This document shows positions 26,052 to 34,400 of a stretch of 47,542 bases of DNA, one piece after another (the stretch's first letter is position 1; every line of letters begins with the position of its first letter). Location: positions 1 to 47,542 of the forward strand of contig JAFLKN010000025.1 of assembly GCA_019163175.1 (NCBI GenBank), read 5' to 3'. The stretch comes from Prolixibacteraceae bacterium (GTDB taxonomy: Bacteria; Bacteroidota; Bacteroidia; Bacteroidales; Prolixibacteraceae). The position numbers were made by a program, and so were the translations under genes. Below the pieces are notes generated by a model. The model was not told where the DNA came from and did not search any database. It saw only the letters and a program-made list of their open reading frames with translations.

Positions 26052-26147
26052 ATGAAATTGTTTGTAGTTGAGCACGGAAGATTTAAAGTGATGATTGGCA
26101 GTTCTTCCAAAGACATTAAAGCAAGCAGCCAATTTGTTATAAAATAA
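26052..26147 (+). pseudogene. C-terminal stub of a lost GH3 gene
   Basis: 31 codons from ATG at 26052 to TAA. The product KLFVVEHGRFKVMIGSSSKD followed by IKASSQFVIK lines up with the end of the fibronectin-III-like domain of GH3 enzymes, including the one in this window (WVADAGKYEARIAASSNDI). An in-frame TGA lies 2 codons before the ATG, and nothing GH3-like precedes it. It is best read as what remains after deletion of a second GH3 gene between the PHP gene and paralogue 2. Confidence 0.55.
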
Positions 26148-26166
26148 ACCTGAACAAACCTAAAAT

Positions 26167-27438
26167 ATGAAAAAGCAACTACTTAGCATTTTAATAGTCG
26201 GTATGGCTTTTGGCACAGCCTGGGCAATCAGAGGACAATTTGGTCACGAACAAGGTGCAGCATGGGCTGGCGGAATTGGAGCTTTGGCTCTGATTCTTGC
26301 CGCGAAACGTCAGGATTGGTATGCGAAAATGCTGCCAATAACATTGGCTTCGTTGATTGGCTGGGGCTCCAGTGGAATGATTAGCTACGGAATGGTAGTG
26401 GGTTATGGGCATAGCGACAATTTCCCCAACGCCTTTTATGGTTTACTGATGCTCTTTGTAATTGGTTGTTTGTATGGAATTCTGGGCGGTGGTTTGGTCG
26501 GCCTTTCACTGGAATCGACCAAAGAAAAGAAAGTCAAATGGGGAGCCCTATTTTCGGAAATTGTAGCCGGTGGAATAATTGGGTACTACTTGTTGATTGT
26601 GCAGTTTGAGTGGCTGATGACCCCGCCGCGCGACGAAATGTGGGCAGTTTCTATGGGCGCCGGACTTGCGCTACTTTGGCACATGGTCCGAAATAAATAC
26701 CAATCGCCTATTCGGGTAGCTTTGTATTCGGCTATTGGTGCAGGATTTGGATTCGCGTTTGGAAACTTTCTTCAAATTCTGGGGGGCGTGATGGAAATTC
26801 ATTTCAATATGTGGAATGTGATGGAATACAGCATCGGATTTTTTGGTGGCCTTGGAATGTCTTACGGTGTTTTCAGTTCTGTTTGGCCTGCTGATGCTCC
26901 TGTTCCTGAACGATGGGAATCCAGAATATCCGTGTTGGTCGTTTTTGTTGCTATTCCGCTGATCATTTTAGCTGATAATCTGGGGTATAAAACCCTGATG
27001 GAACGTATTAAAGATCCATCCAACCCGGAAACCTCATCATTTTTAAGTACTCTATTTGGCGGATTGATCATTTTGACCGTTGCTGTTATTGGATACTATA
27101 CTTTTCTGAAATCAAAAGCCCGTTTCGAAAGGAAGGACGTGTTGCTTTTGTTCATTGTTTATTTGTCTGCCTACATTTCAATCAGTTACATCGTGTCTGG
27201 TTTATTTGCCGGAGTGCTTCTCCTGAACCACCATTTATATTGGCTTAATTTCTTCCTTCTCCTGTGGCTGATTGGAAAGCAGTTTCCCGCATTTTTTGAT
27301 AAGCCGGTTTCAGAAATGAATACCAACCGCTGGTTGTTGTATTTAGTTGGTGTGGCAATCGTTGTAGCATTGCTTGCTTTTATTGCAGTCAATTCACACG
27401 GTGAAATGAGTGGAGCACACGACCGTTTCCCGCTTTAA
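26167..27438 (+). CDS. Polytopic membrane protein of unnamed family (paralogue 2)
   Basis: 423 residues with about 11 membrane segments. It matches the protein at 19495-20889 along most of its length: AIRGQFGHEQGAAWAGGIGA corresponds to LRGYIGGGPFGAMIPGA, GWGSSGMISYGMVVGY to GIGMGGEMTYGQTLGF, GCLYGILGGGLVGLSL to GSVWGLLGGIVLGLGL, MWAVSMGAGLALL to SWAALLFGAIAML, and GAGFGFAFGNFLQ...MEYSIGFFGGLGMSYG to GGGLGFGLGGFWM...MEFTFGMLLGSGLGLA. Membrane transport is the likeliest role but is unproven. The next gene, a secreted beta-helix protein, starts 29 nt downstream. Confidence 0.75.
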   Translation: MKKQLLSILIVGMAFGTAWAIRGQFGHEQGAAWAGGIGALALILAAKRQDWYAKMLPITLASLIGWGSSGMISYGMVVGYGHSDNFPNAFYGLLMLFVIGCLYGILGGGLVGLSLESTKEKKVKWGALFSEIVAGGIIGYYLLIVQFEWLMTPPRDEMWAVSMGAGLALLWHMVRNKYQSPIRVALYSAIGAGFGFAFGNFLQILGGVMEIHFNMWNVMEYSIGFFGGLGMSYGVFSSVWPADAPVPERWESRISVLVVFVAIPLIILADNLGYKTLMERIKDPSNPETSSFLSTLFGGLIILTVAVIGYYTFLKSKARFERKDVLLLFIVYLSAYISISYIVSGLFAGVLLLNHHLYWLNFFLLLWLIGKQFPAFFDKPVSEMNTNRWLLYLVGVAIVVALLAFIAVNSHGEMSGAHDRFPL

Positions 27439-27467
27439 GGAATATTTTACGAAAAGAACAAGTCAAT

Positions 27468-30425
27468 ATGAAATACCCACACAGCCTTCTGAATTTAGTA
27501 CTGATTTTGCTTTTGTTTTTCCCTGTTTTTCAGGGTTTGGCGCAAGGGCGATTTGTGCGTGGCGAAGCCAAAACTGAATATTCTAATTCAGGAACAAAAG
27601 CAGATTTTTACGTTTCTCCTTCAGGAAACGACAGTTGGTCGGGGAAGTTGGCAGAGCCCAATGCGCAGAGAACCGATGGCCCTTTTGCCACAATTGAAAA
27701 GGCAAAAATGGCTGTGAGGGAATTGAAAAAGCAGGTATACCAGATCAAGAAACCGGCTGTTGACAAACGTTTTGTGGGAACGCCCCATGAATTTGGAACG
27801 GGTCGCGATATTTTGGTTTTGATTCGCGCAGGAGTTTACAATCTGGACGCAACACTTGCTTTTGATCCATTGGATGGGGGCGAACGTGTGGAGACCGATT
27901 TGCCAACCGGTGCTTTTGAGTATCATGAGTTAAAAGACTGCTTTGTGACTTATGCAGCCTATCCGGGTGAAAATCCTGTTATTTCAGGAGGAATCAGCAT
28001 TTCAGAATGGGAAAGAGGCGAACATGGGAAATGGCTTGCCCTGCTTGCCAACACTGACGTGAACGATTTATACGTTAACGGGAAACGAATGACATTGGCC
28101 CGGACGCCCAATACCGGCTATTACCTGACCGATGGTCAGCCGAACGATTCATCCTGGTTTCGCTTTAAAGGAAAGGATATTCAACCCTGGAAAAACCTCG
28201 AAAACGGTCGTATTCGTTTGGTGGTACGCTGGGGTTCGCAATACAATGCAATCAGCCGGATTGATGTCAAAAAGCGTATGGCTTACTTAAAAAAGCCAAG
28301 TCCCGATATTTTGCTGGTTCCGCCCAAATATTTCATCGAAAATGTGGAGGCTTTGATGGATACAACCGACGAATGGTTTTTTGATCGTTCGTCAGGAGTG
28401 ATTTCGTTCATTCCCGGCAAGGAAATTACAAATCCGAACGAGGCCAATGTGATTATTCCCAAACTGAATCAACTGGTTCAGGTTCAGGGAACCCGTGAAA
28501 ACCCGGTTCGAAATCTTCGCTTTTATAGACTGACATTCAAAAATACCGGACAGGGTGGAAATGCAACTCTTTCGGCTCAATATGTGAAAAACTGCGAATG
28601 GCTGTCCAATCACATCGAAAATGTAGGGCAAACAGCTATTCAGCTGGGGCTTGGTTCGTACCATAACCTGATCAGCAAAAATACAATCAACGATGGGAGA
28701 GGCACCGGAATTGTAGTGGCTGGTGCTACAAAACCCGAGAACTGGAACGATATGGTAAGCGACAATACAATTTCGTACAACAAGGTCACCAATCTGCGTC
28801 CGGCAGTAAAAGGTATTGCGACCTATAATGCTTTGCGCTCAACTGTTTCGCACAATTACGTTTCGAATACAGGTAGTTACGGCATTACGCTTGGCAGCTG
28901 GCCCAACATTGAAGAAACCTCGGATGGAAGTCATTTGGCCGAATATAATCATGTTTCGTTTACCAACATGGAACGCGACGACGAAGGGGGAATTGCCGTT
29001 TACGGATTGAGTCCGGGTTCGGTGGTGCGGAACAATTTGGTGCACGATGTTCATCCGGCTGCAACAAACGAGAATGTGGGCTTTTTCTTTCAGAACATGG
29101 CCTTCGGATTTCATGTTTCGAATACTATCTTTTACAACCTGAAGCAGGGCGAATTGAAATACTGTGCCAGCTATCCGGTTGATAATGTGTATAAAGACAA
29201 TTTTGTGGTGGAGGCGCCAAAAACCGCTCCGGAAGAAATAATCAGCGGTGAACTTGATTTTAAATACGACCAGCTTCGGATTGAGGCGAAAGACCAGAAA
29301 CTGGAAACAGGCAAAGAGACAATTATTTCAGCGCAGGTTTTCAATCAGGGAAGTACAGGTGTCGCTGAGGTATTTCTATACATTGATGGAAAAGTGGCTC
29401 TTTCACAATTGTTTCCGGTGATTTCAAACAATACACGGACGATAACTTTTAACTACAAATTTGTGGAACCCGGCGAGCATCGGGTGGCCATTGGTTCAAC
29501 CCCCGATCAGCTTATAAGAGTTTCAGGAGAACCCTGCTACCTCATTTTTCAGAACCTGAAAACGGCCATGCTGCAAATTCCGCAGGGCGATTCATTGGTT
29601 GTCATCGTTGATGCTCAAAACCTCCTGACAGAAAAAGCTGTCAGGAAAGTTGAATTGCTTGATAAAGGAAAAGTTATTGCAGTAAAGGAACTGAGTTTTG
29701 AAAAACTGGAAATGAAAAAGGTAAGGTTTGCGGTTTTGCCTGCTGTAGGAATTCATTCTTTGACAGTTGGATCAGTTGCTCCAATGGAAGTGAAAGTTTA
29801 CCCGGTGAAAAGACTCAATATTGAAAAGGCTAATTTCCTGACCTATTGCTCAACCACTGCCCAACCCTGTAAATTTGATTTCAATGCAAGCGGAAATCAC
29901 TTTGAAATTTCTGCTGCCGGAACCGATTTCCTTCATGCAGAAGATTCGTATGGAGCTATTTACCTGAAAGGGGCTGTGGAAGGCAATTTCGTGGCAACTG
30001 TTAAAGTGGTTGGATTCAGCGAAAACATCAGCGAATGGTTTCGGTCGGGCATTTTTGTGCGCAACGATCTGGCCAAAAGTCATACCTCTGAGAAGGGCAG
30101 TTTAGGTTCATTTTTACTCTTTTCAACCACCAAACGCTGCGGTGCCGAATGGGATGAGTTTGGCGATGGCTGCATGCACAACACGAAAAGTAAAAATTAC
30201 GGAATCGATAATCCGATACCTGTTTGGCTGAAATTGGTTCGTCATGGAAACCGTTTCACCGGGTATTACAGCTGGGACGGAAAGAACTGGGAGCTGTCGC
30301 GCGAGTCGGGCGAAATTCCTGGACTTGCTCCCAAAATGGATATCGGTCTGGCTGGTGGCGCCAACGATCAACGTGTTTCAAAAGTTGTATTCGAAGATTT
30401 CCAGCTTTGGGTGGAAACGAAGTAA
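27468..30425 (+). CDS. Secreted right-handed beta-helix glycan-active protein (GH141-like)
   Basis: 985 residues. Signal peptide to about residue 26 (GLAQG). The start FYVSPSGNDSWSGKLAEPN...DGPFATIEKAK (about 46-75) is typical of secreted parallel beta-helix enzymes. Helix coils run from about 330 to 570, with Asn/His-rich turns such as NTGSYGITLG and ERDDEGGIAVYG that could form the active site. A CARDB-like Ig domain (about 585-670) and a concanavalin-like sandwich (about 795-985; SEWFRSGIFVRND, GYYSWDGKNWELS) follow. The layout resembles GH141 (alpha-L-fucosidase/xylanase) and related unclassified proteins; GH141 membership is a guess. It opens the exo-glycosidase run, 29 nt after paralogue 2. 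Confidence 0.75.
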   Translation: MKYPHSLLNLVLILLLFFPVFQGLAQGRFVRGEAKTEYSNSGTKADFYVSPSGNDSWSGKLAEPNAQRTDGPFATIEKAKMAVRELKKQVYQIKKPAVDKRFVGTPHEFGTGRDILVLIRAGVYNLDATLAFDPLDGGERVETDLPTGAFEYHELKDCFVTYAAYPGENPVISGGISISEWERGEHGKWLALLANTDVNDLYVNGKRMTLARTPNTGYYLTDGQPNDSSWFRFKGKDIQPWKNLENGRIRLVVRWGSQYNAISRIDVKKRMAYLKKPSPDILLVPPKYFIENVEALMDTTDEWFFDRSSGVISFIPGKEITNPNEANVIIPKLNQLVQVQGTRENPVRNLRFYRLTFKNTGQGGNATLSAQYVKNCEWLSNHIENVGQTAIQLGLGSYHNLISKNTINDGRGTGIVVAGATKPENWNDMVSDNTISYNKVTNLRPAVKGIATYNALRSTVSHNYVSNTGSYGITLGSWPNIEETSDGSHLAEYNHVSFTNMERDDEGGIAVYGLSPGSVVRNNLVHDVHPAATNENVGFFFQNMAFGFHVSNTIFYNLKQGELKYCASYPVDNVYKDNFVVEAPKTAPEEIISGELDFKYDQLRIEAKDQKLETGKETIISAQVFNQGSTGVAEVFLYIDGKVALSQLFPVISNNTRTITFNYKFVEPGEHRVAIGSTPDQLIRVSGEPCYLIFQNLKTAMLQIPQGDSLVVIVDAQNLLTEKAVRKVELLDKGKVIAVKELSFEKLEMKKVRFAVLPAVGIHSLTVGSVAPMEVKVYPVKRLNIEKANFLTYCSTTAQPCKFDFNASGNHFEISAAGTDFLHAEDSYGAIYLKGAVEGNFVATVKVVGFSENISEWFRSGIFVRNDLAKSHTSEKGSLGSFLLFSTTKRCGAEWDEFGDGCMHNTKSKNYGIDNPIPVWLKLVRHGNRFTGYYSWDGKNWELSRESGEIPGLAPKMDIGLAGGANDQRVSKVVFEDFQLWVETK

Positions 30426-30444
30426 AACGAGTTAATAAAAATCC

Positions 30445-33384
30445 ATGAAAACAACCAAACCAATTTTGCTTCATTTTATTGTCTTGATCTTGTTCATTGC
30501 CTGCAACGAGAAGAAAGATTATACCCAATTGGTGAACGTTTTTGTTGGCACCGATTTTCACGGACACACCTTTCCCGGGGCAACAATGCCACATGGAATG
30601 GTACAGTTGAGTCCTGATACGCGCACCGAAACATGGGATGGTTGTGCCGGATATCATTATTCAGACCAAAGTATTATGGGATTTAGTCATATTCATTACA
30701 GCGGAGTGGGCAGTGGCGGTGGTGCCGATATTTTGCTGATGCCAACTGTGGGTGAAATTCAACTTTCTGCTGGCAATCCGGCTGATACCAAATCCGGCTA
30801 CCGGGCAGCTTTTTTGCATACGGATGAAATGGCTGAGCCGGGCTATTATCGGGTTAAACTTGAAGACGACATCAGTGTTGAGCTGACGGCCTCAAACAGG
30901 GTTGGCTTCCACAAATACACTTACAATTCAGCAGAAAAAGGGAACATTATTATCGATTTGGTGCATGGCATCAACGATAAAATCGACAGTCTTTACCTCA
31001 AGGTGATTTCCGACAGGAAGATTGCCGGTTTCAGACACTGCCATGCCGGCTTGGATGGCAACCGATCCATTTGGTTTGTGGCCGAATTCTCGCAGCCAAT
31101 GACTGATTTCGGGATTTATAAAAACGACAGCTTGCAGAATAACTCGAAAGAAGCTGGTGGAAAAAACATCAAAGCACATTTTTCTTTCAACACGAAACTG
31201 GCCAAAGAAGTGAAGGTAAAAGTGGCTTTGTCGAGGGTCGATTTCGAAGGCGCTCAAAAGAATCTGGCGGCTGAGATTCCGGGTTGGAACTTTGATTTTG
31301 TGCGGAAACAGGCTAAACAAAGCTGGAACAATGAACTGGCCAGAATTGACGTTGAAAGCGGTTCCAAAGAGCAGCAGCGAACCTTTTACTCGGCATTGTA
31401 CCATACTCACATTCATCCGAATATAAACTCCGATGTTGATGGCCGTTACCGAAGTACCGACCGTAAAATATATCCGTCGTCCGGCTTCGAAAACTACACC
31501 ACCTATTCACTTTGGGATACATTCCGGGCACTCCATCCGCTATACACCATCATCGATCAAAAACGTGCAAACCAATACATCCGGAGTTTTATTGAGCGCT
31601 ACCAGCATTTCGGAAACCTACCCATTATGGAATTTGGCGGTACGGAAGGATTTGCCATGATTGGCTACCATTCGCTCCCGGTGATTGCCGATGCATGGGC
31701 CAAAGGAATCCGCGATTACGATGAAAAGTTGGTTTTTGAAGGGATGAAAAAGCTTTCGGAAAGTTTCCGGAGTGGAAAGGCTGCCTACAAACAGTTTGGT
31801 TATTTGCCGTTTAATGAAGATAACCAGAACGTTTCGAAGACGCTTGAATATTCGTATGACGATTGGTGTGTTTCTGTATTGGCAAAAGAATTTAATGAAG
31901 CCGACTATCATTTATACTCATCCAAAGGCCAGTTCTACCGAAATATTTGGGACACACAAACTGGTTTTATGCGAGCCAAAAATAGCAATCACCAATGGTT
32001 CGAGGCCTTCGACCCAATTCAATCTGCCGGAAATTACACCGAAGGAAATGCCTGGCAGTTTTCGATGTTTGTTCCGCACGACATCAACGGACTCATAAAT
32101 TTGATGGGAGGGGATGCAAAGATGGAGTCCTGGCTCGATTCGTGTTTCGCGCAAAAAACTGATGCAAATGAAATGCCTTCGGGCGATGTAACCGGCTTGG
32201 TTGGCCAGTATGCGCATGGGAATGAGCCCAGTCACCACATGGCTTATTTATACAACTATGCCGGAAAACCCTGGAAAACACAAGAGGTTGTTACCCGAAT
32301 TCTGTCAACGCTTTACAGTGATAAAGCTGACGGTTTATGTGGGAACGACGATGCCGGACAAATGTCGGCCTGGTACATTCTCAGTTCGATGGGATTTTAT
32401 CCGGTTACTCCCGGTTTGCCGTATTATACCATTGGCTTCCCTCTGTTCGATAAAGTAAACCTTCACCTGGAAAATGGAAAAGAGTTCATTATCAGGACAG
32501 AAAAGACAGGTGCAAAAAATACGTACATTCAATCGGCAACCTTAAATGGCAAAGATTATCCTAAATCTTTTCTGAATCATGCTGATATTATGCAGGGCGG
32601 TGAACTGGTTTTTATCTTGGGCGATTTGCCGCAAAAGAGCTGGGGAAGCATACCGGAAGACCGACCGCAGACACCCACTTACCCTTCGGCAGCAATTCCT
32701 GAAATCAAGATTGCTTCTCCTGAATTTTTGCAAACTACCAATGTGACTTTATCGGTCAGCGATCCTAAAACCGAAATCCGCTATACATTGGATGGCAGTG
32801 ATCCAACTGAAACTTCAACGCTTTACGAACAACCTTTTTCTGTTGATCAATCGGTAATTGTCAAAGCACGGGGATTTTCAAAAGGATCGAATTCAAGTTA
32901 CACCGTTTGGGCGAAAGCCGAAAAGCTGACGCTTCTTCCGGCCCTTCAGCCTAAAAAAGAACCACAAACCGGAATTGCCTTTGAATATTTCCCGAATTAC
33001 TGCATTTCAGTAGATGATATTCAAAAATTTACACCGACTACCACCGGAGTGATGCCTGCATTCAGTTTGGCCGCCATTCCTGACGACCGGGAGTTTGCCT
33101 ACCGCTTCAACGGTTACTTTAAAATTCCGGCAACAGGGGTTTATACTTTTTACATGAAGTCGAACGACGGCAGTATCCTTACTTTGGATGGAAAACCCTT
33201 GCTGAATTTCGATGATGAAAGGGGAAATGCTGAGAAAAGCGCTTCAAGAATGCTTGAAAAAGGGCTTCACAAGTTTGAAGTGAATTATTACCAAATGGGC
33301 GGTAAAAAATCTTTGAACATTGCCTGGAAGAAGCCCACAGCAACTGAGCGTGAAGAAATTCCGGCAAGTGTATTATTTCATTAA
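30445..33384 (+). CDS. GH92 alpha-mannosidase with CHB_HEX-like and PA14 tail
   Basis: 979 residues. The lipoprotein signal ends at Cys20 (FIACNE). The N-terminal GH92 domain has GTDFHGHTFPGATMPHGMVQLSPDT and GFSHIHYSGVG. The (alpha/alpha)6 domain has HGNEPSHHMAYLYNY (Glu594, the expected general acid) and GNDDAGQMSAWY (Asp635/Asp636, base and calcium region). GH92 enzymes are inverting, calcium-dependent exo-alpha-mannosidases. The tail adds a chitobiase-C-like strand domain (about 753-835; IRYTLDGSDPTE) and a PA14 domain (about 842-975; YTFYMKSNDGSI, LHKFEVNYYQMGGKK), both also found in two neighbours. It should act at the outer membrane or in the periplasm on alpha-mannosides. Confidence 0.9.
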   Translation: MKTTKPILLHFIVLILFIACNEKKDYTQLVNVFVGTDFHGHTFPGATMPHGMVQLSPDTRTETWDGCAGYHYSDQSIMGFSHIHYSGVGSGGGADILLMPTVGEIQLSAGNPADTKSGYRAAFLHTDEMAEPGYYRVKLEDDISVELTASNRVGFHKYTYNSAEKGNIIIDLVHGINDKIDSLYLKVISDRKIAGFRHCHAGLDGNRSIWFVAEFSQPMTDFGIYKNDSLQNNSKEAGGKNIKAHFSFNTKLAKEVKVKVALSRVDFEGAQKNLAAEIPGWNFDFVRKQAKQSWNNELARIDVESGSKEQQRTFYSALYHTHIHPNINSDVDGRYRSTDRKIYPSSGFENYTTYSLWDTFRALHPLYTIIDQKRANQYIRSFIERYQHFGNLPIMEFGGTEGFAMIGYHSLPVIADAWAKGIRDYDEKLVFEGMKKLSESFRSGKAAYKQFGYLPFNEDNQNVSKTLEYSYDDWCVSVLAKEFNEADYHLYSSKGQFYRNIWDTQTGFMRAKNSNHQWFEAFDPIQSAGNYTEGNAWQFSMFVPHDINGLINLMGGDAKMESWLDSCFAQKTDANEMPSGDVTGLVGQYAHGNEPSHHMAYLYNYAGKPWKTQEVVTRILSTLYSDKADGLCGNDDAGQMSAWYILSSMGFYPVTPGLPYYTIGFPLFDKVNLHLENGKEFIIRTEKTGAKNTYIQSATLNGKDYPKSFLNHADIMQGGELVFILGDLPQKSWGSIPEDRPQTPTYPSAAIPEIKIASPEFLQTTNVTLSVSDPKTEIRYTLDGSDPTETSTLYEQPFSVDQSVIVKARGFSKGSNSSYTVWAKAEKLTLLPALQPKKEPQTGIAFEYFPNYCISVDDIQKFTPTTTGVMPAFSLAAIPDDREFAYRFNGYFKIPATGVYTFYMKSNDGSILTLDGKPLLNFDDERGNAEKSASRMLEKGLHKFEVNYYQMGGKKSLNIAWKKPTATEREEIPASVLFH

Positions 33385-33393
33385 AATCAAATC

Positions 33394-34395
33394 ATGAGCT
33401 ATAAAATTAAATGGGGAATCATCAGTACCGGACATATTTCAGGCAAGTTTGCCACTGCACTGGCTTTGCTGCCTGAGGCAGAACTGCTTGCTGTGGCTTC
33501 CAGAGATAGGAAGACTGCCAGTCAGTTTGCCGCAAAATACAATATACCTAAAGCCTATGCCAGCTATGCGGAATTGGCTGATGATCCGGATGTTGATGTG
33601 GTCTATATTGGAACTCCGCATACGTTTCACCTTGAAAACAGCTTGATGTGTATGCGGAAAGGCAAAGCTGTTTTGTGCGAGAAAGCTTTTGCAATAAATG
33701 GAGCTGAAGCCAGAGAGATGGTTCGTGTTGCCCGCGAAGAAAATGTCTTCCTCATGGAAGCCATGATTACTCGCCATGTTCCTTTGATTAAAAAAGTACA
33801 GGGATGGATTAGTGAAGGACGGATCGGGGAGGTGCGCATGGTAAAAGCTTCGCGCTGTGCCCGTGGTGAATTTAAGCATGGAGCCCGGCAGTTAAATCCT
33901 GAGTTGGGAGGCGGAAGTTTGCTCGATGTGGGTATTTATGTCATTTCTTTTGCCTCCATGATATTTGGTAAATCGCCCGTTGAAGCTGTTGGCTTAAGTC
34001 ACATTGGCGATTGGGGTTCTGATGAACAGGGAGTGGCTATATTGAAATACGATAAAGGCGAAATGGCTGATTTGTCATTTGCGCTAAGAACTGCAGCATC
34101 GAATGAAGCTTATATTCTTGGTACTGATGGGTACATTAAAGTTCACGATGTATTTGCCGTTCCAACAAAAGCCTCATTGTTCATAGACAGAAAGGAAGTG
34201 GAAGTAATTGAAGAACCGATCATCGGAAATGCACTCAATTACGAAGCTGAAGAAGTTATGCGCTGTTTAAAATTGGGTTTAAAAGAATCTCCGCTCATGC
34301 CGCTCGACGAGTCCATCCAGATCATGGAAATAATGGATCAGATTCGGAAACCCTGGGGATTGGTCTATTCAAATGATAAAATAATCAAGTCCTAA
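33394..34395 (+). CDS. Gfo/Idh/MocA oxidoreductase, dihydrodiol-dehydrogenase-like
   Basis: 333 residues, no signal peptide. IISTGHISGKFATAL is a degenerate Rossmann motif (about 7-21), and AVLCEKAFAINGAEA (about 90-104) replaces the family EKP by EKA while keeping Lys. AMITRHVPLIKKVQGWI and LGGGSLLDVGIYVISFA place it near the trans-1,2-dihydrobenzenediol dehydrogenase / glucose-fructose oxidoreductase branch. It should be cytoplasmic and act on a sugar released by the hydrolases around it. The gaps are 9 nt upstream and 5 nt downstream, so it is firmly inside the GH92-GH78 transcript. It is distant from the oxidoreductase at 18362. Confidence 0.85.
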   Translation: MSYKIKWGIISTGHISGKFATALALLPEAELLAVASRDRKTASQFAAKYNIPKAYASYAELADDPDVDVVYIGTPHTFHLENSLMCMRKGKAVLCEKAFAINGAEAREMVRVAREENVFLMEAMITRHVPLIKKVQGWISEGRIGEVRMVKASRCARGEFKHGARQLNPELGGGSLLDVGIYVISFASMIFGKSPVEAVGLSHIGDWGSDEQGVAILKYDKGEMADLSFALRTAASNEAYILGTDGYIKVHDVFAVPTKASLFIDRKEVEVIEEPIIGNALNYEAEEVMRCLKLGLKESPLMPLDESIQIMEIMDQIRKPWGLVYSNDKIIKS

Positions 34396-34400
34396 AACCT

